Below, in pieces: positions 46,360-55,207 of a stretch of 59,312 nt of DNA. Under the pieces are notes generated by a model. That model ran no database searches, was not told the DNA's origin, and saw only the letters and a list, made by a program, of their open reading frames with translations. This DNA comes from Lachnospiraceae bacterium (GTDB lineage: Bacteria; Bacillota; Clostridia; Lachnospirales; Lachnospiraceae). The stretch is taken from assembly GCA_021770785.1 (NCBI GenBank), contig JAETQH010000023.1, forward strand, positions 1 through 59,312, written 5' to 3'. The position numbers and the translations under genes are program-made. How positions within the stretch are numbered: position 1 is the first letter of the stretch; every line of letters begins with the position of its first letter.

Positions 46360-47907
46360 ATGAAAAAATCAGGTAAAATAGGAGTTTTTCTAGGCGCGGT
46401 GCTTGCGGCGGGGATTATTTTTGCCATACCGGCGGGAAGCCGGATTGCGCAGGCTGCACAAGAAGAGACAATCGCAGAGGGCGTTTATATCGGCAGCATA
46501 GATGTGGGCGGAATGACGGAAGAAGAAGCCAAAGCTGCAGTGCAGGCTTATGTGGAGAACGCCGGGGAGGCCGTGTTTACGTTGACGGTAGGAGAGAAGA
46601 GCATTGAGGTGAAGGCGCAGGAATTAGGAACTTCCTTTACAGATATGAGTGTGCTTCAGAAGGCCATGGACGTCTGCAAGAGCGGCAATCTGATTAAACG
46701 CTATAAAGATAAGAAAGATTTAGAAAACGGCAATCTTGTAATTGAGATGGCGTTAGATGTAGATACGGATACAGTGACCGCCCTGCTGGAGGAAAAAGCA
46801 GGGGAGCTTAATCAGGAGGCAGTGGACAGCACATTAGTCCGTGAAAACGGTGCGTTCCGGATTGTGGAGGGAACTCAGGGCATTGAGGTGAATGTTGAGA
46901 AGGCCGTGGAGGATATTGAAACATATATTAACACCGGCTGGGACGGAGCAGACGGCGCCATTGAGCTGACGGCTGAAATTGTGGACCCTAGGGGAACGAA
47001 GGAAGAACTGTCAAAGATACAGGATTTACTGGGCAGCTACAACACCAATTACAACAGCTCTACCCAGAACCGTTGTGATAATATTTCCAATGCTACCAGC
47101 AAAATCAATGGCACGGTGCTTTATCCGGGAGAGGAATTTTCCGTTTACGAAACAATCGGTCCTCTGGATGCGTCAAACGGCTACGAGTTGGCAGGAGCCT
47201 ATGAAAACGGTCAGACCGTACAGTCCTACGGCGGCGGTGTCTGCCAGGTTTCCACTACGTTATATAATGCGGTGATTCTGGCGGAGCTAGAGATTACAGA
47301 GCGTTCGAACCATTCCATGATTGTGACCTATGTAAAGCCTTCTATGGATGCGGCGATTGCAGGTGATTATAAGGATTTAAAATTTGTAAATAACCAGGAT
47401 ACCCCGATTTTTATTGAGGGATATACCCAGGGAAAAAATGTGTACTTTAACATTTTTGGTCAGGACACAAGACCTTCTAACCGGAAGATTTCTTTTGAGA
47501 GCGAAGTTGTTTCCCAGACAGATCCGGGAGTACAATTTGTGGGAACCGGGGATCCGGCAGGCTATATTGGCGTTTCCCAGGGAAAGCATACAGGATATGT
47601 GGCACAGCTGTGGAAAGTGGTGACGGTGGACGGCGTGGAAGAGAGCCGTGAGGTGTTCAATAAGAGTAGCTACAAAGCGTCGCCAAAGATTGTTAAGGTA
47701 GGAACAGCCTCCGCAGACCCGAATGTGTCGGCAGCCATCGGGGCAGCACTTGCCACCGGAGATGAAGCTACTATCTATGCGGCAGCGGCGCAGTATTCCG
47801 CTGCGGCAAGTGCTGTGCAGCAACCGGAGCAACCAGAACAACCGGCGCCGTCAGCAGAAGAGCAGGCGATTATCGGGGACGGTCAGGTAGATACCGGACA
47901 ACAGTAA
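46360..47907 (+). CDS. VanW-family protein, cell envelope
   Basis: A 515-residue envelope protein. A signal or anchor (about 5-30, ending AQA) is followed by a putative peptidoglycan-binding part (about 40-200; GVYIGSIDVGGMTEEEA) and the VanW domain (about 230-370) with NRCDNISNATSKINGTVLYP and QSYGGGVCQVSTTLYNA. The C-terminus is Pro/Gln-rich and flexible. VanW is found near some vancomycin-resistance clusters, but most members are housekeeping proteins of unknown role. The ATG at 46360 has AGAGGGA before it; an in-frame ATG at 46315 has AAGGA at 46306-46310 and is a real alternative. Confidence 0.85.
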   Translation: MKKSGKIGVFLGAVLAAGIIFAIPAGSRIAQAAQEETIAEGVYIGSIDVGGMTEEEAKAAVQAYVENAGEAVFTLTVGEKSIEVKAQELGTSFTDMSVLQKAMDVCKSGNLIKRYKDKKDLENGNLVIEMALDVDTDTVTALLEEKAGELNQEAVDSTLVRENGAFRIVEGTQGIEVNVEKAVEDIETYINTGWDGADGAIELTAEIVDPRGTKEELSKIQDLLGSYNTNYNSSTQNRCDNISNATSKINGTVLYPGEEFSVYETIGPLDASNGYELAGAYENGQTVQSYGGGVCQVSTTLYNAVILAELEITERSNHSMIVTYVKPSMDAAIAGDYKDLKFVNNQDTPIFIEGYTQGKNVYFNIFGQDTRPSNRKISFESEVVSQTDPGVQFVGTGDPAGYIGVSQGKHTGYVAQLWKVVTVDGVEESREVFNKSSYKASPKIVKVGTASADPNVSAAIGAALATGDEATIYAAAAQYSAAASAVQQPEQPEQPAPSAEEQAIIGDGQVDTGQQ

Positions 47908-47952
47908 GACAGAAAAATAATGATAAAATAACGTATTTCCGAAAAGGGAGAA

Positions 47953-47978
47953 AAGGCTGCCTCGCATGAGACAGCCTT
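47953..47978 (+). terminator. Weak hairpin after VanW-family gene
   Basis: AAGGCTG at 47953-47959 and CAGCCTT at 47972-47978 form a 7-bp stem. No T-run follows, so termination is doubtful. Confidence 0.4.
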
Positions 47979-48006
47979 GCGTTGTAACAAACGTATGGAG
48001 AATGGA

Positions 48007-48996
48007 ATGAAAATAGGAAAAGTCCCGGAGAACGTGTTAAAACGCTCCGTATTAAAACAAATTCATACAAAAAGAACGGAAGTTGTTCTGGGGGCTTCCG
48101 TGGGGGAGGACTGCGCAGCGATAAAATTAGCTGCGGATGAAACCCTTGTACTGTCCACCGACCCCATCACCGGAACGGCGCAGGATATCGGACAGCTTGC
48201 AATTCAGATTACCTTAAATGATTTGGCCAGCTCCGGTGCAGAGCCCATTGGTGTTTTGCTTACTGTTTTACTGCCCCCGAAGGTGCGGGAGATTGCTTTA
48301 AAACGCATTATGAACCAGGTGGAGGAGGCCTGTGCCAAAGAGGGAGTTCAGATTATGGGAGGCCACACGGAGGTCACTGCTGTGGTAAACCAGCCTGTAG
48401 TGACGGTCTGCGGCGTGGGAAAGGTGAAGGACGGAAGGTTAGTCTCCACCGCAGGGGCAAAACCGGGCATGGATATTTTAGTGACCAAGTGGATTGGCAT
48501 TGAGGGAACCTCCATTCTGGCAAAGGAAAAGGAAGAGGAGCTTTTGACCAGATTTTCTGCCCCCTTTGTGGAAAAGGCAAAAAATTTTGACGTGTATCTC
48601 TCCGTGCTTTCGGAGGCCGCCGTCGCCGTTCGGTCTGGCGTTGGTGCTATGCACGATGTGACAGAGGGCGGAATATTTGGTGCACTCTGGGAGATGGCAG
48701 AAGCATCTGGCGTCGGACTTGAAATCGACCTGAAAAAAATTCCAATTCGTCAGGAAACGGTGGAAGTCTGTGAATTTTTCGGAATCAATCCTTATAAGCT
48801 GATATCCAGCGGCTCTATGCTGATGGCTGCGTCGGACGGAAATACTTTAGTGCGTGAATTAGAAAAAGCAGGAATTCCTGCAGTCATTATCGGAAAGGCA
48901 ACGGAGGGAAATGACAGAGTGCTTCTGAATGAAGAGGAAAGAAGATTCCTAGAGCCGCCGAAAACCGACGAATTGTATGAGGTAATGGAGGAGTAA
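48007..48996 (+). CDS. AIR synthase-like (PurM/HypE superfamily) protein
   Basis: A 329-residue protein of the PurM/HypE/ThiL fold. The N-terminal domain shows GASVGEDCAAI (the metal/phosphate Asp site), STDPITGTAQDIGQLAIQIT and NDLASSGAEPIGVLL; the C-terminal domain shows MHDVTEGGIFGALWEMAE and ISSGSMLMAA. This is closest in style to HypE-like hydrogenase-maturation proteins, but the genes for a hydrogenase or for HypCDF are not nearby, so the substrate is uncertain. ATG 48007 has GGAG upstream; ATG 47995 is an alternative. Only 5 bases separate it from the Lrp gene. Confidence 0.8.
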   Translation: MKIGKVPENVLKRSVLKQIHTKRTEVVLGASVGEDCAAIKLAADETLVLSTDPITGTAQDIGQLAIQITLNDLASSGAEPIGVLLTVLLPPKVREIALKRIMNQVEEACAKEGVQIMGGHTEVTAVVNQPVVTVCGVGKVKDGRLVSTAGAKPGMDILVTKWIGIEGTSILAKEKEEELLTRFSAPFVEKAKNFDVYLSVLSEAAVAVRSGVGAMHDVTEGGIFGALWEMAEASGVGLEIDLKKIPIRQETVEVCEFFGINPYKLISSGSMLMAASDGNTLVRELEKAGIPAVIIGKATEGNDRVLLNEEERRFLEPPKTDELYEVMEE

Positions 48997-49001
48997 ATTT
49001 T

Positions 49002-49484
49002 ATGAGAGAGAAAATATTAACATTTATAGAGAAGAACAGCAGAATTGACTTAAAAGAGCTGGCGATTGTTCTTGGCGTGGACGAAGCTGCGGTGATGAAC
49101 GAGTTAGAAAAAATGGAAGAAGAGCGTATTATCTGCGGTTACCATACCTTAATCGACTGGGATAAGGTAGGCATTGAAAAGGTAACGGCATTGATTGAGG
49201 TTCGTGTGACGCCGCAGCGGGGCATGGGCTTTGACAAGGTGGCAGAGCGTATTTATAATTATCCGGAGGTAAATTCCGTTTACCTGATTTCCGGCGGCTT
49301 TGATTTTATGGTTACGATTGAGGGAAAAACCCTGCGGGAAGTGTCACAGTTTGTCTCTGATAAGTTGTCCCCGCTGGATTCTATCTTAAGCACAAAGACT
49401 AACTTTATTTTGAAAAAATACAAGGATCACGGAACCGTAATTGCAGAACAGCCAAAAGATGAAAGGATACAGATGATACCATGA
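49002..49484 (+). CDS. Lrp/AsnC-family transcriptional regulator
   Basis: A 160-residue regulator. Residues 1-60 form a winged helix-turn-helix (RIDLKELAIVLGVDEAAVMNELEKMEEE) and 65-145 the RAM domain (VTALIEVRVTPQRGMGFDKVAERI) that binds amino acids and drives oligomerisation. It overlaps the aminotransferase start by four bases (ATGA), so the pair is coupled; such Lrp-aminotransferase pairs are common in clostridia, and the regulator likely responds to the amino acid handled by its partner. Confidence 0.92.
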   Translation: MREKILTFIEKNSRIDLKELAIVLGVDEAAVMNELEKMEEERIICGYHTLIDWDKVGIEKVTALIEVRVTPQRGMGFDKVAERIYNYPEVNSVYLISGGFDFMVTIEGKTLREVSQFVSDKLSPLDSILSTKTNFILKKYKDHGTVIAEQPKDERIQMIP

Positions 49485-50650
49485 GAGACCCATTAAACAA
49501 GACCATCGTTAACATTCAGCCATCGGGTATCCGTAAATTTTTTGATGTTGTGAGTGAAATGGAGGGCGCTATCTCTTTGGGAGTGGGCGAGCCGGATTTT
49601 GATACGCCGTGGCATATCCGTGACGAGGGTATTTATTCATTAGAAAAAGGAAGAACCCATTATACCTCCAATGCAGGTTTAAAAGAGTTAAAGATTGAAA
49701 TTGACAGATTCCTCACCAGACGTTACGGGATTTCCTATGACCCGATTACAGAAATCATGGTGACAGTAGGCGGCAGCGAGGCAATCGACATTGCCATGCG
49801 CGCCATGTTAGATCCGGGAGATGAAGTGTTAATTCCGCAGCCCAGCTATGTTTCCTATGTGCCCTGTGCAGTGTTGGCAAACGGTGTTCCGGTGGTGATT
49901 GAGCTTCAGGCAGAAAATGAATTCCGTCTGACTGCGGAGGAATTAGAGGCGGCAATCACTCCGAAAACAAAACTTTTAGTGCTGCCCTTCCCCAACAACC
50001 CCACCGGTGCGGTGATGGAAAGAGAAGATTTAGAGAAGATTGCTGAAGTAGTGAAAAAACATGATTTATTTATTTTGAGCGATGAGATTTATTCGGAACT
50101 TACCTATCTGGAAAATCACGTCAGTATTGCATCTCTGCCGGGTATGTGGGAGAGAACCATTGTAATTAACGGCTTTTCTAAATCCCATGCCATGACGGGC
50201 TGGCGGCTTGGCTATGCCTGCGGTCCTGCGGTGATTCTTGAGCAGATGTTGAAAATTCATCAGTATGCCATTATGTGTGCCCCGACCACCAGCCAGTATG
50301 CGGCAGTGGAGGCGTTGCGCAATGGAGATGATGATGTGAAAGCTATGCGGGAAGAGTACGACGGCAGACGGCGCTACCTGTTACATAGATTTAAGGAAAT
50401 GGGCTTGTCCTGTTTTGAGCCTTTTGGGGCGTTTTATATGTTCCCCTGTATTAAGGAGTTTGGCATGACTTCGGATGAGTTTGCTACAAAGCTTTTGAAT
50501 GCCCGGAAGTTAGCCGTTGTTCCGGGAACAGCTTTCGGAGACTGCGGAGAGGGATTTTTACGGATTTCTTACGCTTATTCGCTGGAGAATTTAAAGAAAG
50601 CGATGGACAGACTGGAAGCATTTATTACGGAACTGAGAATGAAAGGTTAG
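49481..50650 (+). CDS. Class I/II PLP-dependent aminotransferase
   Basis: A 389-residue fold-type I aminotransferase. The PLP Lys is Lys234 in GFSKSHAMTGWRLGY; the PLP-phosphate region VGGSEAIDIAMRAML (about residues 91-105), FPNNPTGAV and the C-terminal Arg in FLRISYAYSLENL (carboxylate contact) are all present. It resembles the PatA/AspC-like group that handles aspartate, aromatic or lysine-derived substrates; the exact amino acid is open. A strong terminator follows. Confidence 0.92.
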   Translation: MRDPLNKTIVNIQPSGIRKFFDVVSEMEGAISLGVGEPDFDTPWHIRDEGIYSLEKGRTHYTSNAGLKELKIEIDRFLTRRYGISYDPITEIMVTVGGSEAIDIAMRAMLDPGDEVLIPQPSYVSYVPCAVLANGVPVVIELQAENEFRLTAEELEAAITPKTKLLVLPFPNNPTGAVMEREDLEKIAEVVKKHDLFILSDEIYSELTYLENHVSIASLPGMWERTIVINGFSKSHAMTGWRLGYACGPAVILEQMLKIHQYAIMCAPTTSQYAAVEALRNGDDDVKAMREEYDGRRRYLLHRFKEMGLSCFEPFGAFYMFPCIKEFGMTSDEFATKLLNARKLAVVPGTAFGDCGEGFLRISYAYSLENLKKAMDRLEAFITELRMKG

Positions 50651-50656
50651 GAGAAA

Positions 50657-50684
50657 AGAGCCGCCGGGTTTTGCGGCGGCTCTT
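50657..50684 (+). terminator. Intrinsic terminator
   Basis: AGAGCCGCCG at 50657-50666 and CGGCGGCTCT at 50674-50683, a perfect GC-rich stem with a 7-base loop and a short T-containing tail. It ends the aminotransferase transcript. Confidence 0.85.
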
Positions 50685-50694
50685 GTCATAAGAA

Positions 50695-51198
50695 ATGGCA
50701 GAGTTGAACATAGTATTATATGAGCCGGAGATACCGGCAAATACGGGAAATATCGGAAGAACCTGCGTGGCAACGGGAACGAAGCTGCACCTAATTGAGC
50801 CGTTAGGTTTCCGTTTGGACGAAAAATCAATTAAGCGTGCCGGAATGGACTATTGGAAGGACTTGGATGTTACCACCTACGTCAACTGGCAGGAGTTTTG
50901 CGAAAAGAATCCCACAGCAAAAATTTATATGGCAACCACCAAAGGCAGGCATGTTTATACGGAGGTTTCTTACGAGCCGGACTGTTTTATCATGTTTGGA
51001 AAAGAGAGTGCCGGAATCCCGGAGGAAATCTTGAAGGAGCATCCGGATACCTGCGTGCGGATTCCTATGATTGGAGAAACCCGTTCTCTGAATTTGTCTA
51101 ATTCCGTGGCAATCGTCCTCTACGAGGCACTGCGCCAGAACGAATTTGACCATATGAAATTGCAGGGAGAACTACACCGCCTGAGTTGGGATTCGTAA
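50695..51198 (+). CDS. trmL: tRNA (cytidine(34)-2'-O)-methyltransferase
   Basis: A 167-residue SpoU/TrmD-fold enzyme that methylates the ribose at the wobble position of Leu tRNAs. The knotted SAM-binding fold shows EIPANTGNIGRTC near the start, FGKESAGIPEEIL in the middle and IPMIGETRSLNLSNSVAIVLYEALRQ at the end, the last being the family signature. Length is right for TrmL. The start lies just beyond the terminator stem, without a strong ribosome-binding site. Confidence 0.93.
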   Translation: MAELNIVLYEPEIPANTGNIGRTCVATGTKLHLIEPLGFRLDEKSIKRAGMDYWKDLDVTTYVNWQEFCEKNPTAKIYMATTKGRHVYTEVSYEPDCFIMFGKESAGIPEEILKEHPDTCVRIPMIGETRSLNLSNSVAIVLYEALRQNEFDHMKLQGELHRLSWDS

Positions 51199-51295
51199 CA
51201 AGGAGACTGTCCTGAAGCTGCAAATTTTCCGGACGGGGAAAACAAGTTTTATTGTGGCAGTACACTGGCGGATTTAGAAAAAGGAAAATGATAAA

Positions 51296-52168
51296 ATGGG
51301 AATTATCAAAGCAAAGCAATTAGTTCATGAATATATCAGACGGGACGAAGAGGGAAACGTGGAATCTATCCAGACTGCCCTTGACCATGTGGATTTAGAT
51401 GTGGAACAGGGACAGTTTATTGCTATTTTAGGCCATAACGGTTCCGGGAAATCCACTCTGGCAAAGCATATCAATGCCCTGCTGACGCCCACCGAGGGAA
51501 GCCTCTGGGTAAACGGCATGGATGTATCGGAAGAACGGAATGTGCTTCCCGTGCGCCAGACCGCAGGGATGGTCTTCCAGAATCCCGACAACCAGATTAT
51601 TGCCAGCGTTGTGGAGGAGGATGTGGGCTTTGGCCCGGAAAATATCGGCGTTCCCACAGAGGAAATCTGGCAGCGTGTGGAGGAAAGCTTAAAATCCGTA
51701 GGCATGTTGGAATACCGCACCCACTCCCCAAACAAACTTTCCGGCGGACAGAAACAACGTGTCGCCATTGCAGGCGTAGTGGCAATGCAGCCAAAATGTA
51801 TCGTCTTTGACGAACCCACAGCCATGCTCGACCCCAACGGAAGAAAAGAAGTCATCCGCACTGCCCATGAACTGAACCGCAAAAAGGGCGTAACTGTTAT
51901 CCTTATCACCCATTACATGGAGGAAGTGGTGGACGCCGACCATGTCATCGTCATGGATCAGGGCAAAGTTGTCATGCAGGGAACTCCCAGGGAAATCTTC
52001 TCCCAGGTAGGCAAACTAAAAGAATACCGCCTAGACGTCCCCCAGATAACCATCCTAGCCGACCTGCTCCGCCAGTCCGGCTTAGATATCCCGGTGGGCG
52101 TACTCACCAGAGAAGAATTAGTGGAACATATTTTACGCCTAGCCCAAGTAGAGCCGCCTGCAAGATAA
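51296..52168 (+). CDS. ecfA1: ECF transporter ATPase EcfA1
   Basis: A 290-residue ATPase of the energy-coupling module used by vitamin and metal transporters. Walker A is GHNGSGKST (about residues 46-54), the Q loop VFQNPDNQI, the signature LSGGQKQR, Walker B CIVFDEPTAML and the H-loop His in ITHYMEE. Together with ecfA2 and ecfT it powers many separate substrate-binding S components encoded elsewhere. The C-terminal 60 residues form the ECF-type dimer region. AAAAGGAAAATGATAAA precedes the ATG. Confidence 0.95.
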   Translation: MGIIKAKQLVHEYIRRDEEGNVESIQTALDHVDLDVEQGQFIAILGHNGSGKSTLAKHINALLTPTEGSLWVNGMDVSEERNVLPVRQTAGMVFQNPDNQIIASVVEEDVGFGPENIGVPTEEIWQRVEESLKSVGMLEYRTHSPNKLSGGQKQRVAIAGVVAMQPKCIVFDEPTAMLDPNGRKEVIRTAHELNRKKGVTVILITHYMEEVVDADHVIVMDQGKVVMQGTPREIFSQVGKLKEYRLDVPQITILADLLRQSGLDIPVGVLTREELVEHILRLAQVEPPAR

Positions 52169-52180
52169 GTTTTATATGAA

Positions 52181-52236
52181 ATCTACTGAAGCATATTCTT
52201 CTGGTTTATCCAATTAGAAGAATATGCTAGGTAGAT
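52181..52236. repeat. Long hairpin downstream of ecfA1
   Basis: GCATATTCTTCT at 52191-52202 pairs exactly with AGAAGAATATGC at 52216-52227, and the outer ATCTAC/GTAGAT (52181-52186 with 52231-52236) extends it. There is no T-run. It may stabilise the 3' end of the ecfA1 message. Confidence 0.65.
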
Positions 52237-52284
52237 TATAATAAATGAAAGAGTTAGGCATTTGTAAATTTTATTCGATAAACA

Positions 52285-52420
52285 GCTGGGAAGGGCAGGC
52301 GTTTTTAGGAGGACCCTTTGAAAGACGCCGGTGCTTAGCGAGGTGTTGTCGAGCTTAGCAGCCGCTGCGTCTTTCACGGAGCGAAAGCGTGTCCGCATAA
52401 AAATGCCTGCCCTTCCCAGC
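52285..52420. repeat. 136-bp highly structured intergenic element
   Basis: Outer arms at 52285-52307 and 52398-52420 match over 23 bases with one difference that is a G-U pair in RNA. Inside, GAAAGACGC (52320-52328) pairs with GCGTCTTTC (about 52367-52375), and CTTAGC/GCTTAG repeats lie within the loop, so a nested or branched fold is expected. The element sits between ecfA1 and ecfA2, which are normally adjacent. No frame of note inside. Confidence 0.8.
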
Positions 52421-52462
52421 GTCCCTATATCAAATTAATAAAACCAGAAAGGCATCCCATTT

Positions 52463-53341
52463 ATGTCAATCATCCTAGACAAAGTAAACCACATTTACAG
52501 CCCCGGCACCGCTTACCAAATTCAGGCGCTGAAGGACATAAATTTAAAAATAGAAGACGGACAGTTTATCGGTATCATCGGTCACACCGGTTCCGGAAAA
52601 TCCACCTTGATACAACACTTAAACGGATTGATGAAAGCAACCTCCGGCGCTATCTATTTCCACGGAAAAGATATATATGACGAGGATTTCGATTTGCGTG
52701 AGCTGCGCAACCGTGTGGGTCTGGTATTTCAGTACCCGGAGCATCAGCTTTTTGAAACTACTATCTTTGATGATGTTTGTTTCGGCCCAAGGAACCAGGG
52801 CTTGTCAAAGGAAGAAGCCGGGCTGCGTGCCTTTGAGGCATTAAGGAACGTGGGAATGCCGGAGGAGCTTTATTACCAGTCCCCCTTTGATTTGTCCGGC
52901 GGGCAGAAACGGCGTGTTGCCATCGCAGGGGTTCTTGCCATGAAACCGGAGGTCCTTATTTTAGATGAACCCACAGCGGGCTTAGATCCGGCCGGCAGGG
53001 ACGAAATTCTTGATTTAGTGGCGCGAATGCACAGAGAGAGGGGCATTACGGTAATTTTGGTGTCCCACAGCATGGAGGATGTAGCAAAATATGTGGAACG
53101 CATCATCGTGATGAATCGGGGAAGTGTCATGTATGACGGAACGCCAAGGGAAGTGTTCCGTCACTATAAGGAGTTAGAAACGGTGGGACTTGCTGCACCT
53201 CAGGTCACTTATCTGATGAATGAGCTGAAAGTCCATGGACTGCAGGTGAATACCGATGCCACAACCATTGCTGAGGCAAGGGCGAGCCTGTTAGAGGCGC
53301 TGACGGGAATCGATTCGCAGAAAAATGATTTTCACAGATAA
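52463..53341 (+). CDS. ecfA2: ECF transporter ATPase EcfA2
   Basis: A 292-residue partner ATPase to EcfA1. Walker A GHTGSGKST, Q loop VFQYPEHQLF, signature LSGGQKRR, Walker B VLILDEPTAGLD and the H-loop VSHSMED are intact. The sequence has the EcfA2-type region between Q loop and signature (FGPRNQGLSKEEA). AGAAAGGCATCCC precedes the ATG. It is normally next to ecfA1; here 294 bases of hairpin-rich DNA part the two. Confidence 0.95.
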   Translation: MSIILDKVNHIYSPGTAYQIQALKDINLKIEDGQFIGIIGHTGSGKSTLIQHLNGLMKATSGAIYFHGKDIYDEDFDLRELRNRVGLVFQYPEHQLFETTIFDDVCFGPRNQGLSKEEAGLRAFEALRNVGMPEELYYQSPFDLSGGQKRRVAIAGVLAMKPEVLILDEPTAGLDPAGRDEILDLVARMHRERGITVILVSHSMEDVAKYVERIIVMNRGSVMYDGTPREVFRHYKELETVGLAAPQVTYLMNELKVHGLQVNTDATTIAEARASLLEALTGIDSQKNDFHR

Positions 53342-53421
53342 GGACGGCCCAGACAGTGAGAAATGCTGCCGACGGTGAAAAAACTTCGGGCGGCAGAAAG
53401 AGAAAGGTTCGGGAGAAAGAA

Positions 53422-54234
53422 ATGTTAAGAGATATTACGTTAGGGCAATATTATCCTGCCAATTCTGTGATTCATAAATTAGACCCAAGGGTAAAATTGT
53501 TTGCTACGATGCTTTATATCGTATCTTTGTTTTGCTTTAAGGGTATCGCCGCATTGCTGGTGATATCCCTGTTTTTGTTTGTGATTATCCGGATATCAAG
53601 GGTACCGTTTAAGTTTATGGTAAAGGGTTTAAAAGCAATTATCGTTTTAATGCTGATAACGGCGCTGTTCAATTTATTTTTAACGCCGGGAGAGACGCTG
53701 ATAAGTTTCTGGGTTTTTAAAATCACGGCAGAGGGGGCCCAAAATGCCGTTTTAATGGTGATCCGCCTGATTTATCTGATTTTGGGAACTTCTATCATGA
53801 CGTTGACAACCACGCCGAACCAGCTGACGGACGGCTTGGAAAAGGCGTTGATGCCGCTGTCAAAAATCGGTGTGCCGGTTCATGCCATTGCCATGATGAT
53901 GTCCATTGCCCTGCGTTTTATCCCTATTCTTATAGAAGAAACGGATAAAATTATGAAAGCCCAGATGGCAAGAGGGGCGGATTTTGAGAGCGGGAATTTA
54001 GTACAGAGGGTGAAAAATATGATACCTCTGCTGGTGCCGCTGTTTGTCTCTGCCTTCCGCCGGGCGGACGACCTTGCCATGGCAATGGAGGCGAGATGCT
54101 ACAACGGCGGGGAGGGCAGAACGAAGATGAAGCCGCTGCGTTACGAAAACAGGGACAGGGCGGCTTATCTGATTATGATGGGGTATCTGGCGGTTGTGCT
54201 GTTGTGCAGGACTTTTCTGCCATTTCCGATGTAA
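53422..54234 (+). CDS. ecfT: ECF transporter membrane subunit EcfT
   Basis: A 270-residue membrane protein with about five or six spans that links the S component to the two ATPases. Family features: DITLGQYYPANSVIHKLDPRVKL at the N-terminus, and the coupling helices with the AxxARG motif, here MARGADFESG near residue 185 and a second AMEARCYNG near 225. The ATG at 53422 is chosen because GGGAGAAAG lies just before it; the frame is open back to 53356. Its stop codon directly adjoins the inverted-repeat element that follows. Confidence 0.94.
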   Translation: MLRDITLGQYYPANSVIHKLDPRVKLFATMLYIVSLFCFKGIAALLVISLFLFVIIRISRVPFKFMVKGLKAIIVLMLITALFNLFLTPGETLISFWVFKITAEGAQNAVLMVIRLIYLILGTSIMTLTTTPNQLTDGLEKALMPLSKIGVPVHAIAMMMSIALRFIPILIEETDKIMKAQMARGADFESGNLVQRVKNMIPLLVPLFVSAFRRADDLAMAMEARCYNGGEGRTKMKPLRYENRDRAAYLIMMGYLAVVLLCRTFLPFPM

Positions 54235-54405
54235 GGAACTGTCCCAAAATAACTTTTAATATTGCTTGTCTTTTTCTCCAATAGCACCACTCAAAAATCA
54301 GTTACATAGCCCGCTATGCGCCTGATTTTTGATAATTACGTAGTAATTTGCATTCTTGAAGAAAAATCTGGCGTACTATTTAAAAGTTATTTCTGGACAG
54401 TTCCT
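54234..54405. mobile_element. 172-bp MITE-like inverted-repeat element
   Basis: Terminal inverted repeats of 26 bases (54234-54259 and 54380-54405, two mismatches) bracket 120 bases with no coding potential and an inner dyad (CAAAAATCAG...CTGATTTTTG around ATAGC/GCTAT). The left end abuts the ecfT stop codon. The right end recurs as a half copy at 33969-34012. Short, non-coding and ending in inverted repeats, it looks like a miniature element moved by a transposase in trans. Confidence 0.75.
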
Positions 54406-54460
54406 AAGAAATTCTTAATGGATTCGGAGAAAGTAGAACCGGAAATTCTGGGAGAAAAAT

Positions 54461-55195
54461 ATGCGGATAAAATTGATTGTTGCCTATGACGGGACGAATT
54501 ATAAGGGATGGCAGGTACAGCCTAACGGAATTACCATTGAGGAAGTGTTGAATAAGAAACTGACGGAGTTGTTGGGAGAAGAGATTACGGTTGCCGGGGC
54601 GAGCCGGACAGATTCCGGGGTACATTCTCTGGGAAATGTGGCGGTTTTTGATACCAATACCAGAATGCCTGCGGAGAAGATTTCCTTTGCACTAAATCAA
54701 AGGCTGCCGGAGGATATTGTGGTGCAGGATTCCTGTGAAGTGCCGGAGGACTGGCATCCCCGGTATCAGAACAGCAGAAAGACCTATGAATACCGGATTT
54801 TAAACCGCACCTTCCGTATGCCGTCTAGGAGGTTTGATACCTATTTTTATCATCACCCGCTGGATGTGGAAAAAATGCAAAAAGCGGCTTCCTATCTGGT
54901 CGGAGAGCATGATTTTAAGAGCTTTTGTGCAATCGGGGCCCAGGTAAAAACCACTGTGCGCACGGTCTATGCCTGTGATGTGTTAAAAAATGGAGAGATC
55001 ATTACCATCCGCGTGACCGGAAATGGTTTTCTTTACAATATGGTAAGAATTATTGCAGGAACATTGATTCAGGTTGGCGGCGGTGCACTTCCTCCGGAGC
55101 GAATCCCGGAGATTTTAGCAGCACAGGACCGCAGTGCGGCAGGACCCACAGCCCCGGCGCAGGGACTTACGATGATGGGGATTGAATTTGAATAA
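54461..55195 (+). CDS. truA: tRNA pseudouridine synthase A
   Basis: A 244-residue enzyme that makes pseudouridine at positions 38-40 of tRNAs. The catalytic Asp is Asp51 in GASRTDSGVHS; the start VAYDGTNYKGWQVQPN and the C-terminal NGFLYNMVRIIAGTLIQVG are family signatures. In many Firmicutes truA follows ecfA1-ecfA2-ecfT directly and precedes rplM; the first half of that order is kept here (with a mobile element between ecfT and truA), the second half is broken by an insertion of accessory genes. GGGAGAAAA precedes the start. Confidence 0.96.
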   Translation: MRIKLIVAYDGTNYKGWQVQPNGITIEEVLNKKLTELLGEEITVAGASRTDSGVHSLGNVAVFDTNTRMPAEKISFALNQRLPEDIVVQDSCEVPEDWHPRYQNSRKTYEYRILNRTFRMPSRRFDTYFYHHPLDVEKMQKAASYLVGEHDFKSFCAIGAQVKTTVRTVYACDVLKNGEIITIRVTGNGFLYNMVRIIAGTLIQVGGGALPPERIPEILAAQDRSAAGPTAPAQGLTMMGIEFE

Positions 55196-55207
55196 AAAAT
55201 GTGATAG

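Noticed and set aside
46315..47907. VanW gene as vancomycin resistance
   Set aside because: No VanA/B/H/X ligase, dehydrogenase or dipeptidase genes nearby; VanW proteins are common in clostridia without resistance.
52261..52440. CRISPR or tRNA in the ecfA1-ecfA2 gap
   Set aside because: There is one nested palindrome, not a series of equal repeats with spacers, and no tRNA-like TTCGANNC arm in the right place.
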